Source of the DNA: Geodermatophilus arenarius
GTDB lineage: Bacteria > Actinomycetota > Actinomycetes > Mycobacteriales > Geodermatophilaceae
NCBI RefSeq assembly: GCF_042654585.1
Contig: NZ_JBHSGR010000007.1
Span: 124,001-188,000 of the forward strand
Direction of reading: 5' to 3'
Length of the DNA stretch: 64,000 bases
In this document: positions 36,368 through 44,299 of the stretch, in pieces
Layout of the letters: every line of letters begins with the position of its first letter
Position numbering within the stretch: position 1 is the first letter of the stretch
Program-made: the position numbers and the translations under genes
Notes under the pieces: model-generated
What the model was told of the DNA's origin: nothing
The model's database searches: none
The model's input: only the letters and a program-made list of their open reading frames with translations

Positions 36368-37330
36368 ATGTCGCCCGTGGTCGCGTTCGCCGCCCGCCGG
36401 TCCGGGCAGATGCTGCTCAGCCTGTGGGCGGCGGTGACCCTGGTGTTCGTCGCCGTGACGCAACTGCCCGGGGACCCGGTGCGGGCGCTGTTCGGCTTCC
36501 AGCCGCCGCCCCCCGCCCTCTACGCCCGCATCCGCAGCGAGTACCGCCTCGACGAGCCCCTGCCGGTCCAGTACGGCCTCTACCTGCGCGACCTGCTGAC
36601 CGGCGACTGGGGCCGCGGGCTGCCCGCTCTCCGGGGCGACGCCGTGGTGCCCGGGCCGGCCGTCCTCGACGTCGTCGCCGCGACCGCGCCGGTGAGTGCG
36701 ACCCTGCTCGCCGGCGCGGTCGTCGTCCAGCTCGTGGTGGGCGTCGTCGCCGGCGCGCTGGCCACGAGCGGGCGGTGGGCGGGCGCGGGCGTCGCCGCGG
36801 CGGCCACGGTGCTGGTGGGCACGCCGGTCGTCGTGGCGGCGTACCTGCTGCACTTCGTCTTCGTCTCCGAGCTCGGCTGGGCGCCGTTCCACGGGCGCAC
36901 GGGGGAGCCGGCGGCCTACATCCTGCCCGTGCTCGCCCTGGCGGCGCTGTCGACCGGCTACGTCGCCCTCATCACCCGGGCTGAGGTCGGGGACACCCTG
37001 CGGGCGCCGTTCGTCCAGGCCGCGCGCGGCCGCGGGCTGTCGCCGTCCCGGGTCGTCGGCGTGCACGCGCTGCGGCCGGCGCTGACGCCGGTGGTGACGT
37101 TCGTGGCCGCGAACCTGGGTCAGCTGTTCGTGGGGCTGATCGTCGTCGAGGGCGTCTTCGGCATGCCCGGGGTCGGGGCGGCGATCCTGGGCGCGATCGA
37201 GGCGCACGACCGGGCGCTGCTGGTCGGGCTCACCACGGTCGTCATCGCCGCGGTCATCGTGGCGAACGCGGTCGCCGACGTCGCCGCGGCGGCGGTCGAC
37301 CCGCGGGTGCGGCTGGGCCCGGCGACCTGA
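36368..37330 (+). CDS. ABC transporter permease, peptide/nickel type (DppB-like)
   Basis: A 320-residue DppB/OppB-type permease: first helix MLLSLWAAVTLVFVAVTQLPGDPV, long periplasmic loop with YRLDEPLPVQYGLYLRDLL and GDWGRGL, then five helices and the EAA loop FVQAARGRGLSPSRVVGVHALRPAL. It pairs functionally with the divergent DppC-like gene. In-frame GTG 36377 is a good alternative start because CACGAT at 36364-36369 would be a -10 for a leaderless transcript starting there; in that case ATG 36368 is not translated. Confidence 0.9.
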   Translation: MSPVVAFAARRSGQMLLSLWAAVTLVFVAVTQLPGDPVRALFGFQPPPPALYARIRSEYRLDEPLPVQYGLYLRDLLTGDWGRGLPALRGDAVVPGPAVLDVVAATAPVSATLLAGAVVVQLVVGVVAGALATSGRWAGAGVAAAATVLVGTPVVVAAYLLHFVFVSELGWAPFHGRTGEPAAYILPVLALAALSTGYVALITRAEVGDTLRAPFVQAARGRGLSPSRVVGVHALRPALTPVVTFVAANLGQLFVGLIVVEGVFGMPGVGAAILGAIEAHDRALLVGLTTVVIAAVIVANAVADVAAAAVDPRVRLGPAT

Positions 37331-37365
37331 TCAGGGGCGTGGGGAGCGGGCCCTCGCCACGGTGG

Positions 37366-37384
37366 TTGACATAATGTGCATTAT
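37366..37384 (+). promoter_or_regulatory. consensus -35 with AT-rich inverted repeat, orphan operator
   Basis: TTGACA (37366-37371) is overlapped at its last base by ATAATG-TG-CATTAT (37371-37384), an exact inverted repeat in a region otherwise near 75 percent GC. This is the most AT-rich regulatory-looking site in the window. A matching -10 is not clear and no gene starts within 450 bases on the plus strand. Confidence 0.5.
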
Positions 37385-37854
37385 CGGCGGTGGTTCGGAG
37401 CGCCGGAGAGGGGGTGCCCGGACGGCCGCCTGGGCCTCGATCCGGCTGTCCGGCCTGCCCGCTGACGACGGGTCGTCCCGTGCGCCGACGGGTGGCTCGT
37501 GCCGCCGCGTCGGGTCGCCGGTCCCCACGACGCCGCGCCGGCCACACCTGGGCGTTCCCCTCGGTCCGCGTGTCCCGACCCGGCGCCACTGTGCCGCACC
37601 CGTCGCCGCTCGCTCACCTGCCGACCACCCGACCGCCGGCCGGCCGCTCGCCTCGGTCCGGTCCGGCCGGGTCCCCGACGCGGCCCGCCGACCCTCCGGG
37701 TCCCGGTCGACCGCCGATCCGGGGCCCCGATCCGGCCGGCGCCCCCTCCCTCCCCACCCACCGACACCTCCGTCATTCCGTCACTGTGACGTTATGCCGG
37801 TGGTGTCGGCGCTTCGACGGGCGCACGGCCAGGTGCCTGCTTAGGGTCGAGGAC
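37385..37854. other. 470-base gene-free region
   Basis: C-rich sequence without a convincing gene; open frames here are Arg/Pro-rich and lack homology. It contains the perfect 13-base palindrome CGTCACTGTGACG at 37779-37791 and TAGGGT at 37842-37847, the probable -10 of the lipoprotein gene at 37855. Confidence 0.5.
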
Positions 37855-38094
37855 ATGGAACTCCGACGCCCGATCGCCGCACTCATGACCGCGCTGGCGC
37901 TGTTCGGGGGCGGCGCGACGCTCACCGCCTGCAACGCGGCCGGGCAGGACCAGAACGACGGCACCACCGACGACAGCGAGAACACCAGCGGCAACGACCC
38001 GTCCGGCGAGTCGCAGGACAACCTGCCGGACAACAGCAACCCGGACCAGGACGCGCCCGAGGACCAGGACGACGACACCCAGGACCCGGACTGA
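37855..38094 (+). CDS. small acidic lipoprotein
   Basis: A 79-residue protein: MELRRPIAALMTALALFGGG is the signal, TLTACN the lipobox with Cys26, and the mature part is a disordered chain of Asp, Asn, Gln, Glu, Ser and Pro ending DDDTQDPD. No fold is expected; it may be a surface spacer or cation binder. TAGGGT ends 7 bases before ATG 37855, so the message is probably leaderless. Confidence 0.75.
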   Translation: MELRRPIAALMTALALFGGGATLTACNAAGQDQNDGTTDDSENTSGNDPSGESQDNLPDNSNPDQDAPEDQDDDTQDPD

Positions 38095-38127
38095 CCCGCC
38101 GCTGACGGGCCGGCTCGGGCGGCGGGA

Positions 38128-38553
38128 TCAGCCCGCGGCGCGCTCGGAGACCCAGAGCTTGTCGAGCCGGCCCGTCGAGTGCACCAGGTCGGCCAGGGAC
38201 CGCTCGAGCTCGGCCTTGGTGTGCCGCTCGCCGAGCAGCGTCTGGACGTCCTCGAGCGCGCAGCGCAGCTGGAACAGGCGGTCCTGCAGCCCGTCGAGCT
38301 CGGCGCGGCGCACGAGGACGACGTCGTCGGAGAGGCCGGCCTTGGCGACCGCCGTGCGCTGCTCGTACGCGCGCTGCCGGCAGCCCTGGCCGCAGTACAT
38401 CCGCGGGCGGCCGACCGAGCCACCCTGGGGCAGCACCCGCCGGCACCACCCGCAGCGCCGTTCGGCCCCGCTCCCCTGCCGTCCCGTCGTCGTGTCCGCC
38501 TTCCCTGCCGTCCCGTCCGTCCCGACCACGCGGTCGGCGTGCTGCTTGCCCAC
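38128..38553 (-). CDS. zinc-finger protein with C-terminal coiled coil
   Basis: A 141-residue protein. Residues about 34-66 form a Cys4 finger (CGWCRRVLP, then MYCGQGCRQRAYEQR), the RxYCSxxCRQRAYR type that recurs in small actinobacterial DNA- or nucleic-acid-binding proteins. The remainder is a long helix (AELDGLQDRLFQLRCALEDV and onward) likely to dimerise. GTG 38553 is 7 bases after TAGCGT (minus strand, 38566-38561), again leaderless. It is divergent from the GDPD gene. Confidence 0.8.
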   Translation of the reverse strand: MGKQHADRVVGTDGTAGKADTTTGRQGSGAERRCGWCRRVLPQGGSVGRPRMYCGQGCRQRAYEQRTAVAKAGLSDDVVLVRRAELDGLQDRLFQLRCALEDVQTLLGERHTKAELERSLADLVHSTGRLDKLWVSERAAG

Positions 38554-38658
38554 GCCGGGCACGCTAGACGCCGCCACCGACAGTCCCGGCGGACACGCCC
38601 GACCCGCCGGGAGAAGGGGCTGGTGAGCGCGTCGGAGCCGCCGGTTAGCGTGTCGCCC

Positions 38659-39435
38659 GTGCCTCCTGCCCGGTTCGCCTTCCTCGACGCGCCGGCGCCG
38701 TTGGCGATGGCGCACCGCGGCGGGGCGATCGAGCACCTGGAGAACTCCATGCCGGCCTTCGAGGCCTGCGTGAAGATGGGCTACCGGTACATCGAGACCG
38801 ACGTGCGGGTGACCGCCGACGGCGTGGTCGTCGTCTTCCACGACCCGGCGCTGGACCGGGTCACCGACCGCACCGGCCGGATCGAGCAGCTGCCGTGGTC
38901 GGAGGTCGCCGCCGCCCGCATCGGCGGCCGGGAGCCGATCCTGCGGCTGGAGGAGCTGCTCGGCGCCTGGCCCGACGTCCGGTTCAACCTCGACATCAAG
39001 GCCGCCGGCGTGCTCGCGCCGCTGGTGCGCGTGCTGCGCCGGATGGACGTCCTCGACCGGGTCTGCCTGGCCTCGTTCTCCGACGCGCGCGTCGCGGCCG
39101 CCCGGCGCCTGCTGGGCCCGAGCGTGTGCACGTCGCTGGGTCCGCGGGGCGTGGCGGCGCTGCGGCTGTCCTCCTACTCCCCCCGCGCGGCCGGGCTGGT
39201 GCGCGTGCAGGCCGGCTGCGCCCAGGTGCCGCTGCAGCTCGGCGGCCGGGCGCTGGTCGACGAGCGGTTCCTCGCCGCCGCGCACGCCCGCGGCCTGCAG
39301 GTCCACGTGTGGACCGTGGACACCGCGGAGGAGGCGACGGCGATGCTCGAGCTCGGCGTGGACGGGATCATGACCGACCGCCCGGCCATGCTGAAGGAGA
39401 TCCTCGAGGCGCGCGGCCAGTGGGTGGGCCGGTGA
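38659..39435 (+). CDS. glycerophosphodiester phosphodiesterase
   Basis: A 258-residue GDPD barrel. AHRGG carries the first catalytic His, ETDVRVTADGVVVVFHD gives the metal Glu/Asp and second His, and HVWTVDTAEEATAMLELGVDGIMTDRP closes the barrel. It hydrolyses glycerophosphodiesters to glycerol 3-phosphate. GTG 38659 stands 7 bases after TAGCGT at 38646. Its stop overlaps the start of the acyltransferase gene, which fits use of the released glycerol phosphate in lipid recycling. Confidence 0.93.
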   Translation: MPPARFAFLDAPAPLAMAHRGGAIEHLENSMPAFEACVKMGYRYIETDVRVTADGVVVVFHDPALDRVTDRTGRIEQLPWSEVAAARIGGREPILRLEELLGAWPDVRFNLDIKAAGVLAPLVRVLRRMDVLDRVCLASFSDARVAAARRLLGPSVCTSLGPRGVAALRLSSYSPRAAGLVRVQAGCAQVPLQLGGRALVDERFLAAAHARGLQVHVWTVDTAEEATAMLELGVDGIMTDRPAMLKEILEARGQWVGR

Positions 39436-40331
39436 GCGGGTGGCTCGAGCGGCTGGCCACGGGGGTGAGGGAGTGGCAGCCGACCCCGCCGCCGCTGCCC
39501 GACCACCTGGAGGCCGTCCTGCACGACGGCGACCCCGAGTGGTTCGCCCGTGAGCTGGCCATCGCCGCCGCGCCGCCGTGGGACGTGTGGCTGCTCCTGC
39601 TGCGCCGGTTCTCCTGGCTGGTCGACCTGTTCGGCCGGGTGGAGGTCACCGGGTGCATCCCCGAGGAGCTGCGCCGCGGGCCGCTGCTGCTGGCGGCCAA
39701 CCACGTCGGCGACTTCGACCCGTTCGTGATCGCCGTCGCGCTGCACCGGCTGGGCGTGGTGCCGCGGATCATGGCCACCGGCGGGATCATCTCCGCGCCG
39801 GTCGTGGGGCCGCTGCTGGAGCGCGCCGGCGGCATCCGGGTGGAGCGCGGCACCGAGGTCGCCCGGCACGCGGTGCGGGTCACCGAGGTGGCGCTGGTGC
39901 ACGGCGGGCACGTCGTCGCCTATCCCGAGGGGCGGGTGGGGCTGGCGCCCGACGGGTGGCCCGAGCGCGGCCGCACCGGGATGGCGCGCCTGGCCCTCGG
40001 CGTCGGGGTGCCGGTGATCCCGGTCAGCCAGTGGGGCGCGCAGGAGGTGCTGCAGTACGGCAACGACTGGGGGAAGCTGCGCACGCTGGCCCGCTCGCTG
40101 GTGCAGCGGCCGGTGCTGCGGGTGCACGTCGGCCCGCCGGTGTACCTGGAGGACCTGCGCCTGGGCCGGGTGGGCGACGCCAACCGGGCGCGGACGCGGA
40201 TCGCCGCGGCGATCACCCGCGGGCTGGTGCCGCTGCGCGCGGCCAGCCGGCCGCTGCACCCGGACCCCACCCGCCCGACCGACGGCGCCGCGGCGTTCCC
40301 CGGCGGCGTCGTGCCCCCTGACATCCCGTGA
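39432..40331 (+). CDS. 1-acyl-glycerol-3-phosphate acyltransferase family protein
   Basis: A 299-residue PlsC-type protein. The catalytic motif is NHVGDFDPFVI (His-x4-Asp), followed by GGIRVERG, the glycerol-phosphate motif YPEGRVG, and VPVIPVSQWG. The N-terminal 80 residues contain an amphipathic region with WLLLLRRFSWLVDLFG. It would acylate lysophosphatidate or a related lipid. GTG 39432 overlaps the GDPD stop by 4 bases, so the two genes are coupled. Confidence 0.9.
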   Translation: MSGWLERLATGVREWQPTPPPLPDHLEAVLHDGDPEWFARELAIAAAPPWDVWLLLLRRFSWLVDLFGRVEVTGCIPEELRRGPLLLAANHVGDFDPFVIAVALHRLGVVPRIMATGGIISAPVVGPLLERAGGIRVERGTEVARHAVRVTEVALVHGGHVVAYPEGRVGLAPDGWPERGRTGMARLALGVGVPVIPVSQWGAQEVLQYGNDWGKLRTLARSLVQRPVLRVHVGPPVYLEDLRLGRVGDANRARTRIAAAITRGLVPLRAASRPLHPDPTRPTDGAAAFPGGVVPPDIP

Positions 40332-40377
40332 CCCCCCGGTGCTGGAACGGACGGGGCCGGGCTGACACCCTGCGCGC

Positions 40378-41724
40378 GTGACCGCCCCTCACGTCGACGC
40401 CGCGCAACCCGTCGACCGCGCCCTGCGCCGCGAGCGCTTCGGTTGGTACTCCTACGACTGGGCGATGTCGGTGTTCAACACCAGCGTCACCACGGTCTTC
40501 CTGGGCCCGTACCTGACCACCGTCGCCGAGGACGCCGCCGGCGCCGACGGCCGGCTGCCCTTCCTCGGGCTGTCCATCCCGCCGGGCAGCTGGTTCTCCT
40601 ACGTGCTGTCGTTCTCCGTGGTCCTGCAGGTCGTCGTGCTGCCGCTCACCGGCGCCGTCGCCGACCGCACCGGGCGCAAGCGGCAGCTGCTCGGCGGGCT
40701 GGCGCTGCTCGGGGCGCTGGCCGCGACCTGCCTGTTCTTCGTCGCCGACGGCCGCTACCTGCTGGGCGCGGGGCTGTTCGTCGTCGCCAACGTGGCCTTC
40801 GGCGCGGCGACGGTCGTCTACTACTCGTGGCTGCCCGACCTCGCCGGCCCCGACGAGCGCGACGCGGTGTCCAGCCGCGGGTGGGCGTTCGGGTACGTCG
40901 GCGGGGCGCTGCTGCTGGCCGTGCACCTGGGGCTGTTCCTCGGCGCGGAGTCCCTGGGGCTGACCAGCGGCGAGGCGGTGCGCATCTGCCTGGCCACGGC
41001 GGGGCTGTGGTGGGGGCTGTTCACCCTGGTCACCGTCTCGCTGCTGCGCGACCGGCCGCCGGTCGCCGGGCACGGCGGCGCCACCAGCGGCTTCCGGCAG
41101 CTGGCCGCCACGCTGCGCGGGATGCGGGCGTTCCCGCTCACGCTGTGGTTCCTCGGCGCGTACCTGCTGTTCAACGACGGCGTGCAGACGGTGATCTCGC
41201 TGTCGGCCACCTACGCCAGCGAGGAGCTGGGGCTGTCCCAGTCGGTGCTCACCGGCGCGATCCTCATGGTCCAGGTGGTCGCCGTGTTCGGGGCGCTGGG
41301 CCTGGGCCGGGTGGCGGCCCGCTACGGCGCCAAGCGGACCGTGCTGGGCTGCCTGGTCGCCTGGACGGCGGTGCTGGTGGCGGCGTACTGGCTGCAGGAG
41401 GGCGCGGTCGCGCAGTTCTACGCGCTGGCCGCGGTGATCGGGCTGGTGCAGGGCGGCACGCAGGCGCTGTCCCGGTCGCTGTTCAGCCACCTCATCCCGG
41501 CCGGCCGGGAGGCGGAGTACTACAGCTTCTACGAGATCAGCGACCGCGGGACCAGCTGGCTGGGGCCGCTGGCGTTCGGTCTGACGTACCAGCTCACCGG
41601 CTCCTACCGGTACGCGATCATCAGCCTGGTGGTGTTCTTCGTCGCCGGGTTCCTGCTGCTGCTGCGGCTGCCGATGCGCCGGGCCGTGCAGGCCGCGGGC
41701 AACACCCCGCCGGAGCGGCTGTGA
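40378..41724 (+). CDS. MFS transporter, UMF1/Atg22 family
   Basis: A 448-residue membrane protein with the UMF1 pattern: FGWYSYDWAMSVFNTSVTTVFLGPYL at the first helix, AVADRTGRKRQLL after the second, YYSWLPDLAGPDERDAVSSRGWAFGYVGG, and GGTQALSRSLFSHLIPAGREAEYYSFYEI late in the protein. About twelve helices. The family relates to vacuolar Atg22 effluxers; bacterial substrates are not known. Its stop overlaps the thymidine kinase start by 4 bases. Confidence 0.92.
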   Translation: MTAPHVDAAQPVDRALRRERFGWYSYDWAMSVFNTSVTTVFLGPYLTTVAEDAAGADGRLPFLGLSIPPGSWFSYVLSFSVVLQVVVLPLTGAVADRTGRKRQLLGGLALLGALAATCLFFVADGRYLLGAGLFVVANVAFGAATVVYYSWLPDLAGPDERDAVSSRGWAFGYVGGALLLAVHLGLFLGAESLGLTSGEAVRICLATAGLWWGLFTLVTVSLLRDRPPVAGHGGATSGFRQLAATLRGMRAFPLTLWFLGAYLLFNDGVQTVISLSATYASEELGLSQSVLTGAILMVQVVAVFGALGLGRVAARYGAKRTVLGCLVAWTAVLVAAYWLQEGAVAQFYALAAVIGLVQGGTQALSRSLFSHLIPAGREAEYYSFYEISDRGTSWLGPLAFGLTYQLTGSYRYAIISLVVFFVAGFLLLLRLPMRRAVQAAGNTPPERL

Positions 41725-42464
41725 GCGACCCGTCCCTCACGCCGGCGTCGGTCCCGGCGGCCGGGGACCGGCGGCGCGCCCCGGCCCCGGCGCACCTGCG
41801 GTTCTTCCACGGGCCGATGGACTGCGGGAAGTCCACGCTGGCGCTGCAGGTCGACCACAACCAGAGCCGGCAGGGCCGCTCGGGGCTGCTGCTCACCCAG
41901 GGTGACCGGTCGGCGCGGCCGCGGATCAGCTCCCGGGTGGGGCTGTGCCGCGACGCCGTCGAGGTCGACCCGGGCACCGACCTGCTGCTGCTGGTGCGCA
42001 GCCACTGGGCCGACGGGCGGCGGGTGGACTACCTGATCGTCGACGAGGCGCAGTTCCTCACCCCCGGGCAGGTGGACCAGCTCGCCGAGCTCGTCGACGC
42101 CTCGCACGTCGACGTCTACGCCTTCGGGCTGACCACCGACTTCCGCGCGCGGCTGTTCCCGGGCACGCAGCGGCTGCTCGAGGTCGCCGACGACGTGCAG
42201 CGGATCCAGGTCGAGGTGCTGTGCTGGTGCGGGCTGCCCGGGCTGCTCAACGCCCGGGTCGTCGACGGGCAGATGGTGCGCGAGGGCGCCACCGTCGTCG
42301 TCGCCGACACCGCGCCCACCCCGGCCCCGGGTGAGGCGGAGGGCGCCGGGGTGGGCCCGGAGCCCGGCCCGGAGGTGCACTACCAGGTGCTGTGCCGGCG
42401 GCACCACGTGCTCGGCCAGCTGGGCCCGACCGCGGCGGGCCCGGGGCAGCTCGCCCTCCCCTGA
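41721..42464 (+). CDS. tdk: thymidine kinase, type II
   Basis: A 247-residue TK1-like kinase: P-loop HGPMDCGKSTLALQ, the DRSARPRISSRVGL region, Walker B YLIVDEAQF, then FGLTTDFRARLFPGTQRLLEVAD, and a zinc knuckle CWCG with CRRHH at the end. An extra Ala/Pro/Glu/Gly stretch of about 30 residues separates the knuckle halves. It phosphorylates thymidine for salvage. GTG 41721 overlaps the UMF1 stop (GTGA). Confidence 0.93.
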   Translation: MSDPSLTPASVPAAGDRRRAPAPAHLRFFHGPMDCGKSTLALQVDHNQSRQGRSGLLLTQGDRSARPRISSRVGLCRDAVEVDPGTDLLLLVRSHWADGRRVDYLIVDEAQFLTPGQVDQLAELVDASHVDVYAFGLTTDFRARLFPGTQRLLEVADDVQRIQVEVLCWCGLPGLLNARVVDGQMVREGATVVVADTAPTPAPGEAEGAGVGPEPGPEVHYQVLCRRHHVLGQLGPTAAGPGQLALP

Positions 42465-42542
42465 GCCGGCCGCTCTCCCCCGGCCGAGGGGGTCGCGCGT
42501 GGCCCAATACCACCCCATGCGATGATGGGGAACCGACTCAGC

Positions 42543-42568
42543 GGAATCTCTCCGCGAAATCCGCCGTT
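42543..42568 (+). promoter_or_regulatory. sigma-R (thiol-oxidative stress) type promoter of rbpA
   Basis: GGAAT at 42543-42547, exactly 18 bases, then GTT at 42566-42568. This is the known Streptomyces sigma-R consensus, and rbpA is a known sigma-R target there. It predicts a leader of about 80 bases. Confidence 0.75.
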
Positions 42569-42657
42569 GGTCTCTTTCGACACCCTCCCGCAGTGGGTAC
42601 CCCCTGCCGCGACGAGGAGTCCTGACCGACACCACCAGCACGAGAGGACGGTGTGCC

Positions 42658-43002
42658 ATGGGCGAGCGTTCCCTGCGGGGCAGCCGACTGGGCAGCGTGA
42701 GCTACGAGACCGAGCGGAACACCGCGCCGATCGAGCGGCAGTACGTCGAGTACAAGTGCCCCTCGGGTCACCAGTTCACCGTCCCCTTCGCGGACGACGC
42801 CGAGGTGCCCGACACCTGGGAGTGCAAGTTCGACGGCTCCTCGGCCAAGCTGGTCGGCGGCTCCGAGCCGGCGCCCAAGAAGGTCAAGCCGCCGCGGACG
42901 CACTGGGACATGCTGCTCGAGCGGCGCTCCGTCGAGGACCTCGAGGAGGTCCTGGCCGAGCGTCTCGAGGTGCTGCGCGGCCGGCGGACCCGCGCCAGCT
43001 GA
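42658..43002 (+). CDS. rbpA: RNA polymerase-binding protein RbpA
   Basis: A 114-residue RbpA: N-terminal tail GERSLRGSRLGSVSYETERN, core domain with YKCPSGHQFTVPFADDAEVP and WECKFDG (the Cys/His zinc-type site is reduced to C-x3-H...C), basic linker PKKVKPPRTHWDMLLERRS, and the sigma-interacting helix VEDLEEVLAERLEVLRG. It stabilises the open complex with the principal sigma factor and is confined to actinobacteria. GAGAGGAC precedes the ATG. Two hairpins follow. Confidence 0.97.
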   Translation: MGERSLRGSRLGSVSYETERNTAPIERQYVEYKCPSGHQFTVPFADDAEVPDTWECKFDGSSAKLVGGSEPAPKKVKPPRTHWDMLLERRSVEDLEEVLAERLEVLRGRRTRAS

Positions 43003-43006
43003 GGAA

Positions 43007-43060
43007 GGACCCGCCTCCCCACCGCTCGCGAGCGCGCGGCGGGCCCCGGGAGGCGGGCCG
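43007..43060 (+). terminator. hairpin terminator 1 after rbpA
   Basis: CCCGCCTCCC pairs with GGGAGGCGGG (43010-43019 and 43048-43057) starting 5 bases after the stop. Confidence 0.65.
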
Positions 43061-43074
43061 TTCCAGGACCGTCG

Positions 43075-43106
43075 ACGGCCCCGGTGGGACTCCCCACCGG
43101 GGCCGT
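43075..43106 (+). terminator. hairpin terminator 2 after rbpA
   Basis: Perfect 14-base stem ACGGCCCCGGTGGG / CCCACCGGGGCCGT with a 4-base loop. Confidence 0.75.
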
Positions 43107-43179
43107 TCCGCGTCCGGGGACCGATGAGTCGCCGCCCCTCCCCCGGTCTGCCCCGCAGGACCCGACCGAGGAGGACCCC

Positions 43180-43734
43180 GTGGCGCACCTGATCGCCGGC
43201 ATGACCACGTCCCTGGACGGCTACACCGCCGACCCCGAGGGGGACTTCGGCATGCTGTACGCCGACCTCGGCACCCCGGCCGGCGAGGAGTACCTGGCGG
43301 CGTCCCAGGCCGAGACCGGCGCGGTGCTCATGGGCCGGCGCACCTACGACGGCGCGCCCGACCCCGACTCCTACGCCGACGACTACGAGTACCAGGTGCC
43401 GATCGTCGTCCTGACCTCGCACCCGCCGGCGACCCCGCCGCGGCGCAACGACCGGCTGTGGGTCACCTTCTGCGGCGACCTCCGCGAGGCCGTGGACACC
43501 GCCCGCGAGCTGGCCGGCGAGAAGGCGGTCACCGTCGTCGGCGGGGCCGACCTCAACCGCCAGCTGATCGACGCCGGCCTGTTCGACGAGCTGCGCGTCG
43601 ACGTCGTGCCGGTGCTGCTCGGCGGCGGCCTGCGGGCCTTCGACGGCGTCGCCCGCGGCCGGCTGGAGGTCATCGGCGTCGAGCGGGTGGGCGAGCGCAC
43701 CTGCCTGCGGTTCCGGCCCCTCCGGCGGGACTGA
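43180..43734 (+). CDS. dihydrofolate reductase family (RibD C-terminal-like) protein
   Basis: A 184-residue DHFR-fold protein: HLIAGMTTSLDGYTADPEGDF, VLMGRRTYDG, PIVVLTS, then KAVTVVGGADLNRQLIDAGLFDELRVDVVPVLLGGG. The pattern is that of the RibD_C/YwjB-like group and uses a nicotinamide nucleotide, but the substrate is not known. GTG 43180 is chosen because GAGGAGGA is 4 to 5 bases upstream and homology starts at once. Confidence 0.88.
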   Translation: MAHLIAGMTTSLDGYTADPEGDFGMLYADLGTPAGEEYLAASQAETGAVLMGRRTYDGAPDPDSYADDYEYQVPIVVLTSHPPATPPRRNDRLWVTFCGDLREAVDTARELAGEKAVTVVGGADLNRQLIDAGLFDELRVDVVPVLLGGGLRAFDGVARGRLEVIGVERVGERTCLRFRPLRRD

Positions 43735-43738
43735 ACGG

Positions 43739-44260
43739 TCAGGCGTGAGGGCGGGTGTCGAGCACGACGGGGCCCTCGACGACGGGGCCCTCGACGACCT
43801 CGCCCTCGACGACCTCGCCCTCGACGATCCGCACCGGCGGGCGGGCCGCCGTCGCGCCGGGCACCCGGGCGCTGCGCACCCGCACCGGCGCGGACAGGCC
43901 CAGCCGGGCGGCCAGCCCGCGGCCCACGGCGGCGCGCACCAGCGGCCGGGTGGGCGGCAGCAGGCACAGCAGGCCGACGACGTCGCCGAGGAAGCCCGGC
44001 AGCACCATCAGCGCGCCGCCGACGGCGATCAGCCCGGCGTCGGTGGCCGCGGTGCCCGGCGCGCGGTGCTCCCGGGCGCGGGCGCGCAGCTCGTCCAGCG
44101 CCCGGGTCCCCTGCCGGGCCAGCAGGGTCCAGCCCAGGACGGTGGTGGCCAGCGCGGCCAGCAGCGTCCAGCCCACGCCGATCCACGCGGCGACCAGCGC
44201 GAAGACGACGACCTCGGCGAGGGCCCACAGCCCCGCCAGCACCCGTACCCGGTGTCCCAC
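43739..44260 (-). CDS. fxsA: FxsA family membrane protein
   Basis: A 173-residue protein with three to four helices and the FxsA core: LWALAEVVVFALVAAWIGVGWTLLAALATTVLGWTLL, then DAGLIAVGGALMVLPGFLGDVVGLLCLLPPTRPLVR. In E. coli FxsA relieves exclusion of phage T7 by F plasmid; its normal role is unknown. The C-terminal tail has a short repeat VEGEVVEGEVVEGPVVEGPVV coded by a 15-base tandem repeat. It faces the DHFR-family gene tail-to-tail with 4 bases between. Confidence 0.88.
   Translation of the reverse strand: MGHRVRVLAGLWALAEVVVFALVAAWIGVGWTLLAALATTVLGWTLLARQGTRALDELRARAREHRAPGTAATDAGLIAVGGALMVLPGFLGDVVGLLCLLPPTRPLVRAAVGRGLAARLGLSAPVRVRSARVPGATAARPPVRIVEGEVVEGEVVEGPVVEGPVVLDTRPHA
43762..43828. 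repeat. 15-base tandem repeat inside fxsA
   Basis: About four and a half units of CTCGACGACGGGGCC or its variant CTCGACGACCTCGCC. The unit keeps the frame and codes EVVEG/PVVEG in the FxsA tail, so copy number can vary without breaking the gene. Confidence 0.8.
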
Positions 44261-44299
44261 GGCACTCCCCGGCCCGGCTCGCGTGCGGCCCGGGTCCGC

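Noticed and set aside
37390..38094. A 234-residue plus-strand protein starting at 37390
   Set aside because: Its first 155 residues are Pro/Arg/Ser-rich non-coding style; only the last 79 codons, from ATG 37855 with its own signal peptide and promoter, look real.
43762..43828. Tandem repeat as a regulatory array
   Set aside because: It lies inside the fxsA coding region, keeps the frame and codes a regular VEG tail.
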